This document shows, one piece after another, positions 1-8,824 of a DNA stretch of 64,000 bases; position 1 is the first letter of the stretch, and every line of letters begins with the position of its first letter. The notes beneath the pieces were generated by a model. The model saw only the letters and a program-made list of their open reading frames with translations, did not search any database and was not told the DNA's origin. A program made the translations under genes and the position numbers. Origin of the DNA: an uncultured Caryophanales bacterium (GTDB taxonomy: Bacteria; Bacillota_I; Bacilli_A; RFN20; CAG-288); assembly GCA_905211645.1 (NCBI GenBank), contig CAJMBK010000006.1, forward strand, positions 35,131 through 99,130, in the 5' to 3' direction.

Positions 1-1695
1 GAAGTTTTAGAAGAAAAATATAGAAACTTTGGCTACTACTCCAATGGTCATACCCAACCAGTTAGAGAACTTGCTAGAAGTTATAAATTAAACTATGGTC
101 CATACTCATTAAAAGTTAGTTTCGAAGCAAATGAAGATGAACATATCTACGGTATGGGTGTCTACCAAATCGGTAGAATGAATTTAAAAGGTTGCAGATT
201 GGATTTAGCTCAAAAGAATACTCAAATCTCAATTCCATTCTTTTTATCCAGCAGAAACTACGGTTTCATGTGGAATAACCCTTCCGTTGGTGAAGCTTTC
301 TTTGGTGAAACAGGGACAGAATTTGTTTCCTACTCAAAAACAGAATTAGACTACTTATTTATCGGTGGTAAAGATTATAAAGATATCATCAAGAATTACA
401 CCGCTCAAATTGGTTGCCCACCAGTCATGGATGAAAGTCTTTTAGGTTTGTGGCAATCTAAACTTAGATACAGAACTCCTGAAGAGATTTTGTCTGTTGC
501 TAATAAGTACAAAGAGTTAGGTATCGATTTATCCGTTATCGTTATTGATTACTTCCACTGGACTAGACAAGGTGAATGGGAGTTTGATGAAACTTACTGG
601 AAAGATTTAGTTTTCATGAATGAAAAACTCCATGACGTGAATATTAAAGTCATGGCTTCAATTTGGCCTACAGTGGATAAACAAAGTAAGTACTATCCAG
701 AGATGGAAGATAAAGGACTTTTAATTGCACCAATTAAAGGTACTCAATGCTATGACTTCCAAGGAGACTGCATGATTGTTGATTTTACCAATCCTGAAAG
801 TCAAAAGTTTGTTTCTAATATCGTTAGAAAGAATTACTTTGATAAAGGTATCGATTACCTTTGGCTGGATCAAGCAGAACCTGAGTACACTTCTTACGAT
901 TTAGATAATTATGTCTATCATATCGGTAAATCCTTTGATTGCTCTAATATCTATCCATATTACTATCTTGAAGCTTTCCAAGATAAAGATAACCCTAAAC
1001 CATTTTTAATTAGATCCGCTTGGTTTGGCTCTCAAAAACTTGGTGCTATCTTATGGTCTGGAGATGTTCAAGGAACCTATATTTCCTTTAAAGATCAATT
1101 TACTTCCGCAATTAACGCTGGTATTGCCGGTATGTCTTGGTACACTAATGATATCGGTGGTTTTGCAGGAAATATTCGTGATGAAAACTGGAAAGAAACT
1201 TTAATTAGATGGTTTGAGTGGATGGTCTTTTCACCAATTTTAAGAATGCATGGGGATAGAACTCCTTGGGATATTCCTGCCTTAGATGATAGAAACTATG
1301 GCGGTGGTTTTACTCATACCGGTCAAGCTAATGAAATATATTCCTTCGGAGATGAAATCTATAGAATTCTTAGAAAGAATTTAGAATTAAGAAAAAGCTT
1401 AAAACCTTATATTAAATCTTTATTTGATGAAGCAAGTGCAACTGGTCTTCCTCTCATGCGACCACTATTTTTAGAATTCCCTAAAGATAGAAAAGTTTTT
1501 TCTATTGAAGATGAATATATGTTTGGTGACAAGTATCTTGTCTGCTTTGTCGAAAGTAAAGCTACAGAAAGAGAAGTTTATTTACCAAAAGGAACTTGGA
1601 AAGAAATTCATACTAAAGAAATCTATAAAGGTAATTCAAAGATTAAAGTTGCAACGCCTTTAGATTATCTACCAGTATTTGAAAAGATTAACTGA
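1..1695 (+). CDS. GH31 family alpha-glycosidase (5' end outside window)
   Basis: The reading frame is open from the first base of the window, so 564 residues of a longer protein are visible and the N-terminus is missing. It is a glycoside hydrolase family 31 enzyme (alpha-glucosidase or alpha-xylosidase type), which retains configuration through a covalent Asp intermediate. The nucleophile is the Asp of WLDQAEPE (codon 868-870) and the likely acid/base is the Asp of WSGDVQG (codon 1063-1065). The IYGMG motif before the barrel and RMHGDRTPW after it also fit GH31. A beta-sandwich C-terminal region ends the protein with a TGA stop. No signal peptide can be judged. Substrate (xyloside, glucoside or a sulfoquinovose-like sugar) is not resolvable from this part. 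It probably works in cytoplasmic oligosaccharide breakdown. Confidence 0.9.
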   Translation, partial: EVLEEKYRNFGYYSNGHTQPVRELARSYKLNYGPYSLKVSFEANEDEHIYGMGVYQIGRMNLKGCRLDLAQKNTQISIPFFLSSRNYGFMWNNPSVGEAFFGETGTEFVSYSKTELDYLFIGGKDYKDIIKNYTAQIGCPPVMDESLLGLWQSKLRYRTPEEILSVANKYKELGIDLSVIVIDYFHWTRQGEWEFDETYWKDLVFMNEKLHDVNIKVMASIWPTVDKQSKYYPEMEDKGLLIAPIKGTQCYDFQGDCMIVDFTNPESQKFVSNIVRKNYFDKGIDYLWLDQAEPEYTSYDLDNYVYHIGKSFDCSNIYPYYYLEAFQDKDNPKPFLIRSAWFGSQKLGAILWSGDVQGTYISFKDQFTSAINAGIAGMSWYTNDIGGFAGNIRDENWKETLIRWFEWMVFSPILRMHGDRTPWDIPALDDRNYGGGFTHTGQANEIYSFGDEIYRILRKNLELRKSLKPYIKSLFDEASATGLPLMRPLFLEFPKDRKVFSIEDEYMFGDKYLVCFVESKATEREVYLPKGTWKEIHTKEIYKGNSKIKVATPLDYLPVFEKIN

Positions 1696-1781
1696 TCACA
1701 TTCCCATTTATTAGAATTTCTAAATTATAAATTCATATTTTTTTATAATGATAAAGTGTTTTTTACTGTTAGGAGCAAAAA

Positions 1782-2822
1782 ATGGAAGAATTAGAAAATA
1801 AGTCTCAAGATGAAGTTAAAGTTGAAGAAGATTCTTCTTCAACAGAAGTAACTCTTGAGGATTTAAAATACAAATCATGGAAGGATAGAATAATTGCTGG
1901 AATTAACGGTATCTTAGTTGGCTTAGCAGTTATTGTTCCTGGAGTTGCTGGTTCTACAATTTCCATGATGTTTAAGCTTTACGATAAGATGATGCTTGCT
2001 ATAAGCAAGATCTTCAAGAAATTTAAGATAGCATTTCTATTCTTAATTCCTATTCTTATTGGAGCAGTTATTGGCTTTGTCGGTGGTTTCTTTGCTGTCC
2101 AAAGTGTTATTGAATCTTACACCTTTATCTGCGTTAGCTTATTTGGTGGCTTGATGTTAGGCGGAACTTTCGAAGTTAGTTCTGAAATTAAATTAAATAA
2201 ATCTAAAGATGGTAAAAGAAAGCCACTCGATTGGATATTACTAGTAATTGGATTTATCTTCCCAATCGCTATGGCAGTAATGTTCTACTACTTGCAAGAT
2301 GTTGCTTCCTTAAAGGATGCATTTGAAGCAGAATCCTTCCCAGCTTATTTATACTTTATTGCATTAGCATTAGGTGTTGTTGTCAGCTTAACTCAAATTA
2401 TTCCTGGCTTATCAGCTACAGCAATTCTTATGTGTTTTGGTGCATTCACACCTATTATGAATTCAGTTCATATCCACGTTTGGCAGGAGAATCCAATGTG
2501 GTTTGTAATTTACATTCTCCTTGCTGTTGGATTTGTCTTCGGCATTGTATTATTTTCTAAATTAGTTACATATTTACTTAAGAAATTTAGATTTACAACT
2601 TTCCACTTATTAACCGGATTGTCTTTTGGATCCGTAGTTGCAATGTTTTGTAACAGCGAAATCATGGTAGTCTATGAAAACTACTCACAAGGCTTAGGAA
2701 ATATCGGTTTAGACTTAGGTCTTGGTATTCCATTATTCATTGTTGGATTCATTGCTTCATTTGCACTTGTTAGATACGGTCAAAAGAAAGAAGATAAAGC
2801 AAAATCTCTTAATAAAGAATAA
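1782..2822 (+). CDS. DUF368 family membrane protein (PopT-like polyprenyl-phosphate translocase)
   Basis: A 346-residue integral membrane protein with an acidic cytoplasmic N-terminus of about 35 residues followed by around eight hydrophobic segments. The family signature is visible in both halves: GLAVIVPGVAGSTISMM near residue 47 and LTQIIPGLSATAILM near residue 203, an internal duplication typical of DUF368. Members of this family (PopT) have been reported to recycle undecaprenyl phosphate across the membrane, which supports cell-envelope polymer synthesis; that role is from the family, not from this sequence. Start: AGGAG lies 6 nt upstream of the ATG. A strong bidirectional hairpin follows the gene. 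Confidence 0.85.
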   Translation: MEELENKSQDEVKVEEDSSSTEVTLEDLKYKSWKDRIIAGINGILVGLAVIVPGVAGSTISMMFKLYDKMMLAISKIFKKFKIAFLFLIPILIGAVIGFVGGFFAVQSVIESYTFICVSLFGGLMLGGTFEVSSEIKLNKSKDGKRKPLDWILLVIGFIFPIAMAVMFYYLQDVASLKDAFEAESFPAYLYFIALALGVVVSLTQIIPGLSATAILMCFGAFTPIMNSVHIHVWQENPMWFVIYILLAVGFVFGIVLFSKLVTYLLKKFRFTTFHLLTGLSFGSVVAMFCNSEIMVVYENYSQGLGNIGLDLGLGIPLFIVGFIASFALVRYGQKKEDKAKSLNKE

Positions 2823-2840
2823 TTATTATTAGACACTACA

Positions 2841-2870
2841 AAAGGCTCACTGAAATCAAAGTGAGCCTTT
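2841..2870. terminator. bidirectional intrinsic terminator
   Basis: A perfect 10-bp inverted repeat (AAAGGCTCAC and GTGAGCCTTT, 10-nt loop) lies between convergent genes. The A-run on one side and T-run on the other give a terminator in both directions. Confidence 0.9.
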
Positions 2871-2885
2871 TGATATGTTAATTAA

Positions 2886-4373
2886 TTAGTTGCTGTTATT
2901 TAAAACATCAATAATGAATTCTGTATTTTCAAAAAGGTCTAAACTACCGGTGTAAGCTGAGTTATTTCTCAAATCTTCTTCTGTGGAAAAAACCATGAGA
3001 ATTTGATTCTCTTTTGCTGAGAGGTAGGTTGTAGAAAGATAGCCGCCTGTGTATACATCAGGGTAGAAAGTTAATAAGATTTCTGCTGGTGTGGAACTTG
3101 GTAATTCATAGATTGAATTTTCTTCAAAGTATTTAACTCTTGATGAATCACTTGGATAAGCTGGGTGACCTTTGTAGAAGATATCGTAGTTTGTTCCATA
3201 TTTATCAACTACATATTCCATCATAGTTTCAAAGCTGTATGGATAGACATCTTCACCACTAGGTGAAGTACCTAAAATAACTAAGTTAGGTTTTTCACTG
3301 GCAGAGAAAACTTCTGCAATTGAATTTTCTTTACCATCTTCTTCCCATCTGGTACCAAAGAGATATTCAAATTCTCTCTTTAATTTTTCGTCTGCATCAA
3401 AAGTTTCATACATATCTAAGTAAGAAAGTTCAGTGATGAAGGTGTTATAAAGATTCTTTAACTGTGTATCTTCACAGTTATCAGCAATAGTTTTTTTGTC
3501 GTAGACATAGAAATCAACGTTTTCTTTCATAGATGCTAAGACAAAGTTATTCTCAATTGTTGAAGCACCGAATTTATCGTAGGAATCTTTATCTGCAAGA
3601 ACTTTCTCAATATTTTCCTTGTAGGAAGCATATTGATCCATGTTGAGTAAGTTATCGTTTAAGGCGTTATTTGTTAAGGTACCATCTGTTAAAAACTTGA
3701 TGGTGAAGTTTTCTTCATCCATGAGTTTGTACATGTCTAAGACAAGTTCTGTTGGCTCAGCATCACAGATAAATAAGTTAACCTTGATATTTGGTAATTC
3801 CGTAACTATATCCTTTAAAAATTCTCTTACAACTGGTAATTCCTCTTGGAAAAGACCAAATTCATCCTTTTGATAAGTATCTCTAATTCCTGGAATTAAT
3901 TTAAAGTTTTCAGGTAAATAATCCCACTTGTAGGAATTACCTCTGGCTAAATCAATGTAGGAGTAAACTCCTTGGTATTCAGTTAATGCTAAGTAAGTAA
4001 ATAAACTTACTGGAGCAGTTGCTCTGATATAGGCAAGATTAATCTCTGCGACATTTAAAGTTACCCTTTCTTCATCGTAAAGATCTTTTCCATCTTTAGA
4101 AAGAAGCTTAACTGTGAATTGACCATGTCTTGGTAATTCGATGGAGTTAGTTTGATTAACTTCTTCAATTGTTGTGACAAGTTCATCATTCAAGTCGTAG
4201 ACTTCGTATTTTAAGTCTTCGTATGCAGTATTTACTGAGTTAATCTTTGCTTCAAGTGTTGTTGAATCTGAGACTTGGCTAACTGAAATATCTGCTTCTG
4301 GGTTTGGATCAGGTTGACAAGAAGTTAATGAGAAAGTTAATGCTGTTAAAACTAAAAAATTAAATTTTTTCAT
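2886..4373 (-). CDS. lipoprotein resembling GT80 sialyltransferases
   Basis: A 495-residue protein with a lipoprotein signal (LTSC, lipid Cys19) and two Rossmann-like halves. The order of elements matches Pasteurellaceae/Photobacterium GT80 sialyltransferases: an N-terminal beta domain, a TDG motif near residue 230, then PNLVILGTSPSG, DIFYKGHPAYP (His403), a Glu in STPAEILL (Glu431) and STTY (447-450). In GT80 enzymes the KGHP His, a Glu about 27 residues later and a Ser pair about 44 residues later bind CMP-sialic acid. Photobacterium GT80 enzymes are also lipoproteins. The Asp general base expected in the first strand (YLDPASLP in the Pasteurella enzyme) aligns with YIRATAPVSL here, so activity is uncertain. 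RBS AGGAG is 8 nt before the ATG. Divergent from a capsule-type glycosyltransferase, which suggests a surface-glycan role. Confidence 0.65.
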   Translation of the reverse strand: MKKFNFLVLTALTFSLTSCQPDPNPEADISVSQVSDSTTLEAKINSVNTAYEDLKYEVYDLNDELVTTIEEVNQTNSIELPRHGQFTVKLLSKDGKDLYDEERVTLNVAEINLAYIRATAPVSLFTYLALTEYQGVYSYIDLARGNSYKWDYLPENFKLIPGIRDTYQKDEFGLFQEELPVVREFLKDIVTELPNIKVNLFICDAEPTELVLDMYKLMDEENFTIKFLTDGTLTNNALNDNLLNMDQYASYKENIEKVLADKDSYDKFGASTIENNFVLASMKENVDFYVYDKKTIADNCEDTQLKNLYNTFITELSYLDMYETFDADEKLKREFEYLFGTRWEEDGKENSIAEVFSASEKPNLVILGTSPSGEDVYPYSFETMMEYVVDKYGTNYDIFYKGHPAYPSDSSRVKYFEENSIYELPSSTPAEILLTFYPDVYTGGYLSTTYLSAKENQILMVFSTEEDLRNNSAYTGSLDLFENTEFIIDVLNNSN

Positions 4374-4529
4374 TAATACTCTCCTAAAAAAATCTTGGTT
4401 ATTTTAGTTAATTGCGTTTTAAATTACAAACTAAAGTGTTCAAAAAATGAAAACATTTCAATTTTTAGGGTTATATTACTACTAAATCGAATTTGATTTT
4501 GCTTAAATAAATGAAATTGGAATTAGATT

Positions 4530-5477
4530 ATGGAAATTAAAAATAACCTTAAAGAATTAGTTAAAATTACCTTTAAAGAAGGACCTATAAAATCTTACAG
4601 AGCACTTAAGTTGAAGCTTTCAAGACACCATGGTCCAAAAGAACTTAACCGTTTGGAAGAAATAAACAAGTTTTTAATTGATTCTGGCTTTATAAAAGAG
4701 CATCAAAAGAGTAAAACTGATGTAACCGATAAAGTAAGTGATGATGAAAAGAATATCTTTGTTTTCTGGTATGAAGGTTTTGCCTCCGCTCCAGCAGTAG
4801 TCAAAAGATGTGTCAAAAGATTAGAAACTTATTATGGAGATAAATATATAATCCATCTTTTAGATAAAACTAATTACTTGAATTATGTTGATTTGGATAA
4901 TTATGTGTTTGATTTATTTAAGAAAAGAAAAATCTCCATCCAAACTTTCACCGATATTATCAGAGCAAAATTAATCTTTGATAACGGTGGTTATTGGATT
5001 GATTCAACATTTTTCATGTCTAAAGATTTTCCTTTATTTCAAAATTTAGAAAGAAATAGTTTTGATTGCTTATTTGTTAAATTACCTAAACCTTCAATGC
5101 TTAAATTAGGTAATTATGAAAACCCAACCCTTTCTTTCTTCCTTGGTGGAAGAAAGAATTCAGTTCTTTTTAAATATTTGTATGATGCTTTCTTATTCTA
5201 TTTGATGGATAAGAAGATGAGTAAAAAATTAATTCCTTATTACTATATGGATATGATGTTACTTTTGGCAATGTACCATCAAATTGATAACGGTGCTGTC
5301 AATAAGGTAATTCACTATGAATATGATCTCTACTACTTCCAAGATCATGAGTTCGATACTGATTTTGATAAAAAAGAGATTGATAAGATGTTATCAAGAC
5401 CTTATAAACTCAATTGGAGAATAAATCCACCAGAGAAATCACTTATTAACTACATAATCAACGAAGTTGAGGATTAG
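4530..5477 (+). CDS. capsular polysaccharide synthesis glycosyltransferase (GT32/Caps_synth-like)
   Basis: A 315-residue soluble protein. From about residue 75 it has the Caps_synth/GT32 pattern: IFVFWYEGFASAPAVVKRC, then TFTDIIRAKLIFDNGGYWID, in which the GGxWxD element stands for the metal and nucleotide-sugar binding site. The family transfers sugars in capsule or cell-surface glycan synthesis on the cytoplasmic face. The first 70 residues are basic and without clear homology. There is only a weak GGA-type ribosome site before the ATG. It stands alone, divergent from the GT80-like lipoprotein 156 bp away, and is followed by a strong terminator. Donor and acceptor cannot be told. Confidence 0.75.
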   Translation: MEIKNNLKELVKITFKEGPIKSYRALKLKLSRHHGPKELNRLEEINKFLIDSGFIKEHQKSKTDVTDKVSDDEKNIFVFWYEGFASAPAVVKRCVKRLETYYGDKYIIHLLDKTNYLNYVDLDNYVFDLFKKRKISIQTFTDIIRAKLIFDNGGYWIDSTFFMSKDFPLFQNLERNSFDCLFVKLPKPSMLKLGNYENPTLSFFLGGRKNSVLFKYLYDAFLFYLMDKKMSKKLIPYYYMDMMLLLAMYHQIDNGAVNKVIHYEYDLYYFQDHEFDTDFDKKEIDKMLSRPYKLNWRINPPEKSLINYIINEVED

Positions 5478-5496
5478 AATTTATATTTACACATCA

Positions 5497-5524
5497 AAAA
5501 AGGTAGCACAATGGCTACCTTTTT
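5497..5524 (+). terminator. intrinsic terminator
   Basis: The stem AAAAAGGTAGC / GCTACCTTTTT with a 6-nt loop and a T-run closes the capsule-type glycosyltransferase gene. Confidence 0.9.
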
Positions 5525-6114
5525 ATTAACCGCTTCTTTTCTAATGCCTCTATGTATTAGCTTTACTGAAAATACATTCCCTAATAACTAATTAAATTTA
5601 TTTTCTAAGCTTTACCGCAAGTTAATAACTTTTCTATAAACTTAATCTAGTGAACGGTTAACTTTGAATAGTTCTTTTAATAACTTCTTATCGATTTTTT
5701 TAATAATTACCATTGACCAATTTTATAGAAAATAAACTAAGTGCTAATGCTACTTCTTTTAAAAGGTTTTCTTAATTACTTTTAAATCGAGTCAATTATT
5801 TTAAAGAACCTTTTTCGCATCATTTAAACTTTTTTAAGTTAAGAATTTAAATTTAAGATTTTCTATTCATGAGCTCCTAAATATAAACATTAATTTCAAT
5901 TCCTGATTCAGATGTGTTAGCGCTATTTTTACATCTTCATCTAAATGATGTCACAGAGATAAGAACTTATCTTTTAATTACTAATTTGGATTTTGAAAGA
6001 GATTAGTAATTAGAGATTTTTCCTCCTCTGTACCTATATTTTAGGAAATAGGATTTGATTGTCAATAGCATATTAACAAAAAATGTAAGCGTTTTACAAA
6101 TTTTCATAATTTTC
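5525..6114. other. 590-bp intergenic block without a convincing gene
   Basis: No ORF with a ribosome site is visible on either strand. Two hairpins stand out: AGATAAG-aa-CTTATCT at 5957-5972 and a perfect 10-bp stem AATTACTAAT / ATTAGTAATT at 5976-6011. They are followed on the plus strand by TTCCTCCTCTG at about 6018-6030. On the minus strand the latter reads GAGGAGG but no start codon follows at a usable distance. Possibly an uncharacterised RNA or remnant DNA. Confidence 0.4.
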
Positions 6115-6147
6115 ATAAAAAATCTGGTAACTTGGAGTTACCAGATT
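6115..6147 (-). terminator. intrinsic terminator
   Basis: The perfect 11-bp stem AATCTGGTAAC / GTTACCAGATT (5-nt loop) is followed on the minus strand by a T-run. It ends the OB-fold lipoprotein transcript. Confidence 0.9.
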
Positions 6148-6189
6148 GTGGAGTCAATAGGTAGATTTAATAATTAATATAAGTTTGGA

Positions 6190-6915
6190 TTAAGCAGCTG
6201 TAAGAGATGTAAGAACGATAGCTGCGTAAGTTGAGGTTGCACCGGTAAAGTATGCTTCAACGTTATATGTTGTACCAGTTGTAATCTTAAATGTATTTGG
6301 TAAGTAAACAGGTTCAATATCGAAATCACTACCTTCAATGTTTAATGTGTCGAAGGTTTTATTACCGGATGTAACTGTGCCTGCTGTTGCAGTCCATGTA
6401 TAGAGTTTAACATCTTTTGTGGTAAATGATTCTGTAGATTTCCAACTGTTAGCAATTTCGGAAGTTAATGGAGCAGGTGTAGGTAATGTGACTGGTGATT
6501 CTTCGTCGAGAACTTTGATTGTAGGTTCGGTTTTGAAGGAAAATTGTAAGGCTTTGTTATATGATTCAGTAGCACCAGTAATTTCAACATACTGACCAAC
6601 TTCAACTTTTTTAACAAAATCTCTATCATAAACGTAGATAGAATCATCACCGTCAGTAATTAAAAAGGCAGATGTATTCATAGCTGCGACTTCACCTCTA
6701 ACGGTGTATTCTTTACCTGCTGTTGTAATTTGACTGATGTCATATTCTTCTGGGACACCAATGGATGTGCTGGATGAGGATGAAGATGATGAAGTTGTTG
6801 ATGAAACAGGTGTAGATGAGCTATCACTTGTTTGACTGGATGAGTCACCACAGGATGTAAGACCACAAAGGCTTAAAACTGCAGCTAAAGAGAAGAGAGT
6901 TTTTCTAAATTTCAT
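6190..6915 (-). CDS. lipoprotein with OB-fold-like domain
   Basis: A 241-residue protein with a lipoprotein signal peptide (LTSC, Cys22), a Ser/Thr-rich linker of about 30 residues and then a beta-rich domain. The segment EYTVRGEVAAMNTSAFLITD through VGQYVEITGAT looks like the secreted OB-fold (YhcR/BACON-neighbour type) found in extracellular nuclease and Firmicutes lipoproteins. The remaining 100 residues form a second beta-rich region without a motif I recognise. No catalytic residues are apparent, so a binding role at the cell surface is more likely than enzymatic activity. Single gene with its own terminator; RBS AAAGGA lies upstream of the ATG. Confidence 0.6.
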   Translation of the reverse strand: MKFRKTLFSLAAVLSLCGLTSCGDSSSQTSDSSSTPVSSTTSSSSSSSSTSIGVPEEYDISQITTAGKEYTVRGEVAAMNTSAFLITDGDDSIYVYDRDFVKKVEVGQYVEITGATESYNKALQFSFKTEPTIKVLDEESPVTLPTPAPLTSEIANSWKSTESFTTKDVKLYTWTATAGTVTSGNKTFDTLNIEGSDFDIEPVYLPNTFKITTGTTYNVEAYFTGATSTYAAIVLTSLTAA

Positions 6916-7023
6916 AATGTTTGTCCTTTCTTTAAATTTTCTTGTTGAAATTAGATGATGTTAAACCGTTCCGATAAGCACCAATTAAAGTTAAATAAAA
7001 AAACCGAACTTAGCCTTTAGAGA

Positions 7024-7170
7024 TTAAAAAGCATGATTCGGATTAAATAAGTAACAGAAATTAGAAGTGCTGGAAAAAGGACATGTAAGTTGAGTAGCAC
7101 ATGTTTGTGCTTTTTCATCTTGAATGCAGAAATAAGTAACTGGTCTCATAGAAGTGATATCTGTTCTCAT
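7024..7170 (-). CDS. 48-residue cysteine-containing small protein (hypothetical)
   Basis: A small minus-strand ORF encodes 48 residues with four Cys (positions 15, 24, 30 and 39), no charged clusters and an aromatic C-terminus. AAAGGA lies about 9 nt before the ATG. Shortly after the stop, a CCGAA / TTCGG stem is followed by seven T, a plausible minus-strand terminator that partly overlaps the 3' end of the ORF. I do not recognise the peptide. Against a coding role, the same DNA also carries a plus-strand hairpin with T5 (7096-7115), so the region might instead be a structured RNA. It lies between the OB-fold lipoprotein and the SipW operon. Confidence 0.35.
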   Translation of the reverse strand: MRTDITSMRPVTYFCIQDEKAQTCATQLTCPFSSTSNFCYLFNPNHAF

Positions 7171-7410
7171 AACTCTGTCCTTTACCTGCTTTATATTTTA
7201 GTGCAACTAACTTCTTAATTGATAAAATTAATAAAATAAAGTGTTAACTTTTTACAAATATATTCGTAAAGAAAATTTGAATATATTTTATCAACGTTAT
7301 AAGTTTTACATAAATTAACTTTGTAAAACTAAATGAATAATATTAAGATATTAAAATGTCGAAATGTAGTACTATTTTGAAATCGCTTTTCATTATACAA
7401 ATGTTTATGA

Positions 7411-7439
7411 TTGAACAAAATTTGCGTGGAGGGTATAAT
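7411..7439 (+). promoter_or_regulatory. sigma-A promoter of the TasA/SipW-type operon
   Basis: The -35 TTGAAC (7411-7416) and -10 TATAAT (7434-7439) are spaced by exactly 17 bp. A perfect 9-bp inverted repeat flanks the promoter, TGTCGAAAT at 7357-7365 and ATTTCGACA at 7438-7446; the right arm overlaps the -10, so it could be a regulator site. Confidence 0.75.
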
Positions 7440-7480
7440 TTCGACAATTTTTAGAGAGAGAAAGAAAAAGGAGAAAAAAC

Positions 7481-8089
7481 ATGCATAAAAAATTTCTTAC
7501 ATCAGTATTTGCTTTATTAGGCGGCGTAGCACTTGTCGGATCAGGTTATTCCGCTTTTACATTTATTAATAAGCAACAAGAACAAACAATTAATGGTTCT
7601 GTCGAAGTTGGTGGCCTTTTTGATGGCATGACTTTAGCAGTTAAAGAAAATGGTACTGAGACTGATTTTTCAGGTTTCAAACTCACTCTTGATCAAGGTA
7701 AACCAAATAGCACTGTTGTTTCAGAAGGTGTCACTATCAATGATAAACCAACTGAAAGTGTTGATTTGAAGGTTTAATTTGCTCATTATGATGGACTTCA
7801 AGATATTTTAGATACAAACACTGTTACTTTAAAGTGGAACGTTGAGCTTCAAGGTGCAGTTGCTACTTATGTTGAATTAAGTTCTGCAACATCAGGTGTA
7901 AAACCAATTAGTGATGTTTCTGACTTAACAGCTGGTAAACTTTCAATTGATGTTGATTTGACTTTCAAATACAGAGAAACTAAAAAGCCTACTGATACAA
8001 GCTCAGTCCAATCAATGTCTTCTGCTGTTACTTCAGGTGAAGCTCCAAAATTAGTTTTCACTGTTGAATGCGAATTTGGCGCTAAATAA
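7481..8089 (+). pseudogene. TasA/camelysin-like secreted protein, interrupted by an in-frame TAA
   Basis: The first 98 codons encode a SipW-type signal region (GGVALVGSGYSAFTFINKQQEQ) and the start of a beta-rich camelysin/TasA-like protein. A TAA at 7775-7777 stops it. The same frame then continues open to 8089 with a natural continuation (FAHYDGL, then TLKWNVEL, LSIDVDLTFKY and a final ECEFGAK), giving about 202 codons in total, close to the 229 of its neighbour. The simplest reading is a single-base nonsense mutation (from AAA, GAA or CAA); a sequencing error or stop-codon readthrough are alternatives. It is the first gene of the operon, behind a strong promoter and an AAAGGAG ribosome site. 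Confidence 0.8.
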
Positions 8090-8133
8090 AATTAATAATT
8101 GAATATAAAAATTTCAACTGAGAAAAGAGAACA

Positions 8134-8823
8134 ATGAAATTACTTAATTTAAGGAATGTTTTAATTCCGTTACTCAGTTTCTCTTTGATCGTTGGTGGTG
8201 GTTTTGCAACATTCACTTTTATTACTGAAACAGATCATGAAGTAAAAGGTAATGTTATTGTTGGAACCAATCAAAATGAATTAGGCTTTATAACTATCAC
8301 AGAAGATGATAACTATAGAGCTAATCATAGAATTGTTTACGAGATAGGTAATGATGTTGCCGATAATTCCAAAGGAATCTATCTTTCAAAACCTATTCTC
8401 TATCAATTTTCAGATTTTATCTACCCTGAACAAGGGTACGGTTATTACTTAAGTTATTCAGTTAACTACACTGTTGATTTCAGTTCAGATACCCGTGGAG
8501 GTTTCTATTACCACTACACAGTTATTGACGATTTGAAAGAGGAAAAATTACCTGATACATCCAATGTGACTTTAGCTCAAATTGGAACACAGGTTTCTAA
8601 TGGAATTCTTTTAGATGAATCACTTTTTACTTATACCGATACTTCAAATTGTACTTACAGTGGAAGTTTAGATATAAGTTTCAGTTATCGAGACGGTACT
8701 AAACCAGCAAATGCCGATGAATTCCATGATATGATCGGTATGCTTCAAACAACTTATACAGATGAAACTGTAGAAATAATCCTTTCTATTCAGTACAAAC
8801 AGATAGAAGGAGGACAGATTTAA
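8134..8823 (+). CDS. TasA/camelysin-like secreted protein
   Basis: A 229-residue protein with an N-terminal hydrophobic segment LIPLLSFSLIVGGGFATFTF followed by ITETDHEVKGNVIVG. This is the extended signal type cut by SipW-like ER-type signal peptidases, and it parallels the first gene of the operon (GSGYSAFTFINKQQEQTINGSVEVGG). The rest is Tyr/Thr-rich beta structure with paired strands, such as YYLSYSVNYTVDFSSD and SGSLDISFSYRDG. TasA and camelysin relatives form surface fibres or act as surface proteins in Bacillus; a similar extracellular role is inferred. It ends 1 nt before the next gene in a tight operon with the peptidase that probably processes it. Confidence 0.65.
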   Translation: MKLLNLRNVLIPLLSFSLIVGGGFATFTFITETDHEVKGNVIVGTNQNELGFITITEDDNYRANHRIVYEIGNDVADNSKGIYLSKPILYQFSDFIYPEQGYGYYLSYSVNYTVDFSSDTRGGFYYHYTVIDDLKEEKLPDTSNVTLAQIGTQVSNGILLDESLFTYTDTSNCTYSGSLDISFSYRDGTKPANADEFHDMIGMLQTTYTDETVEIILSIQYKQIEGGQI

Positions 8824-8824
8824 T

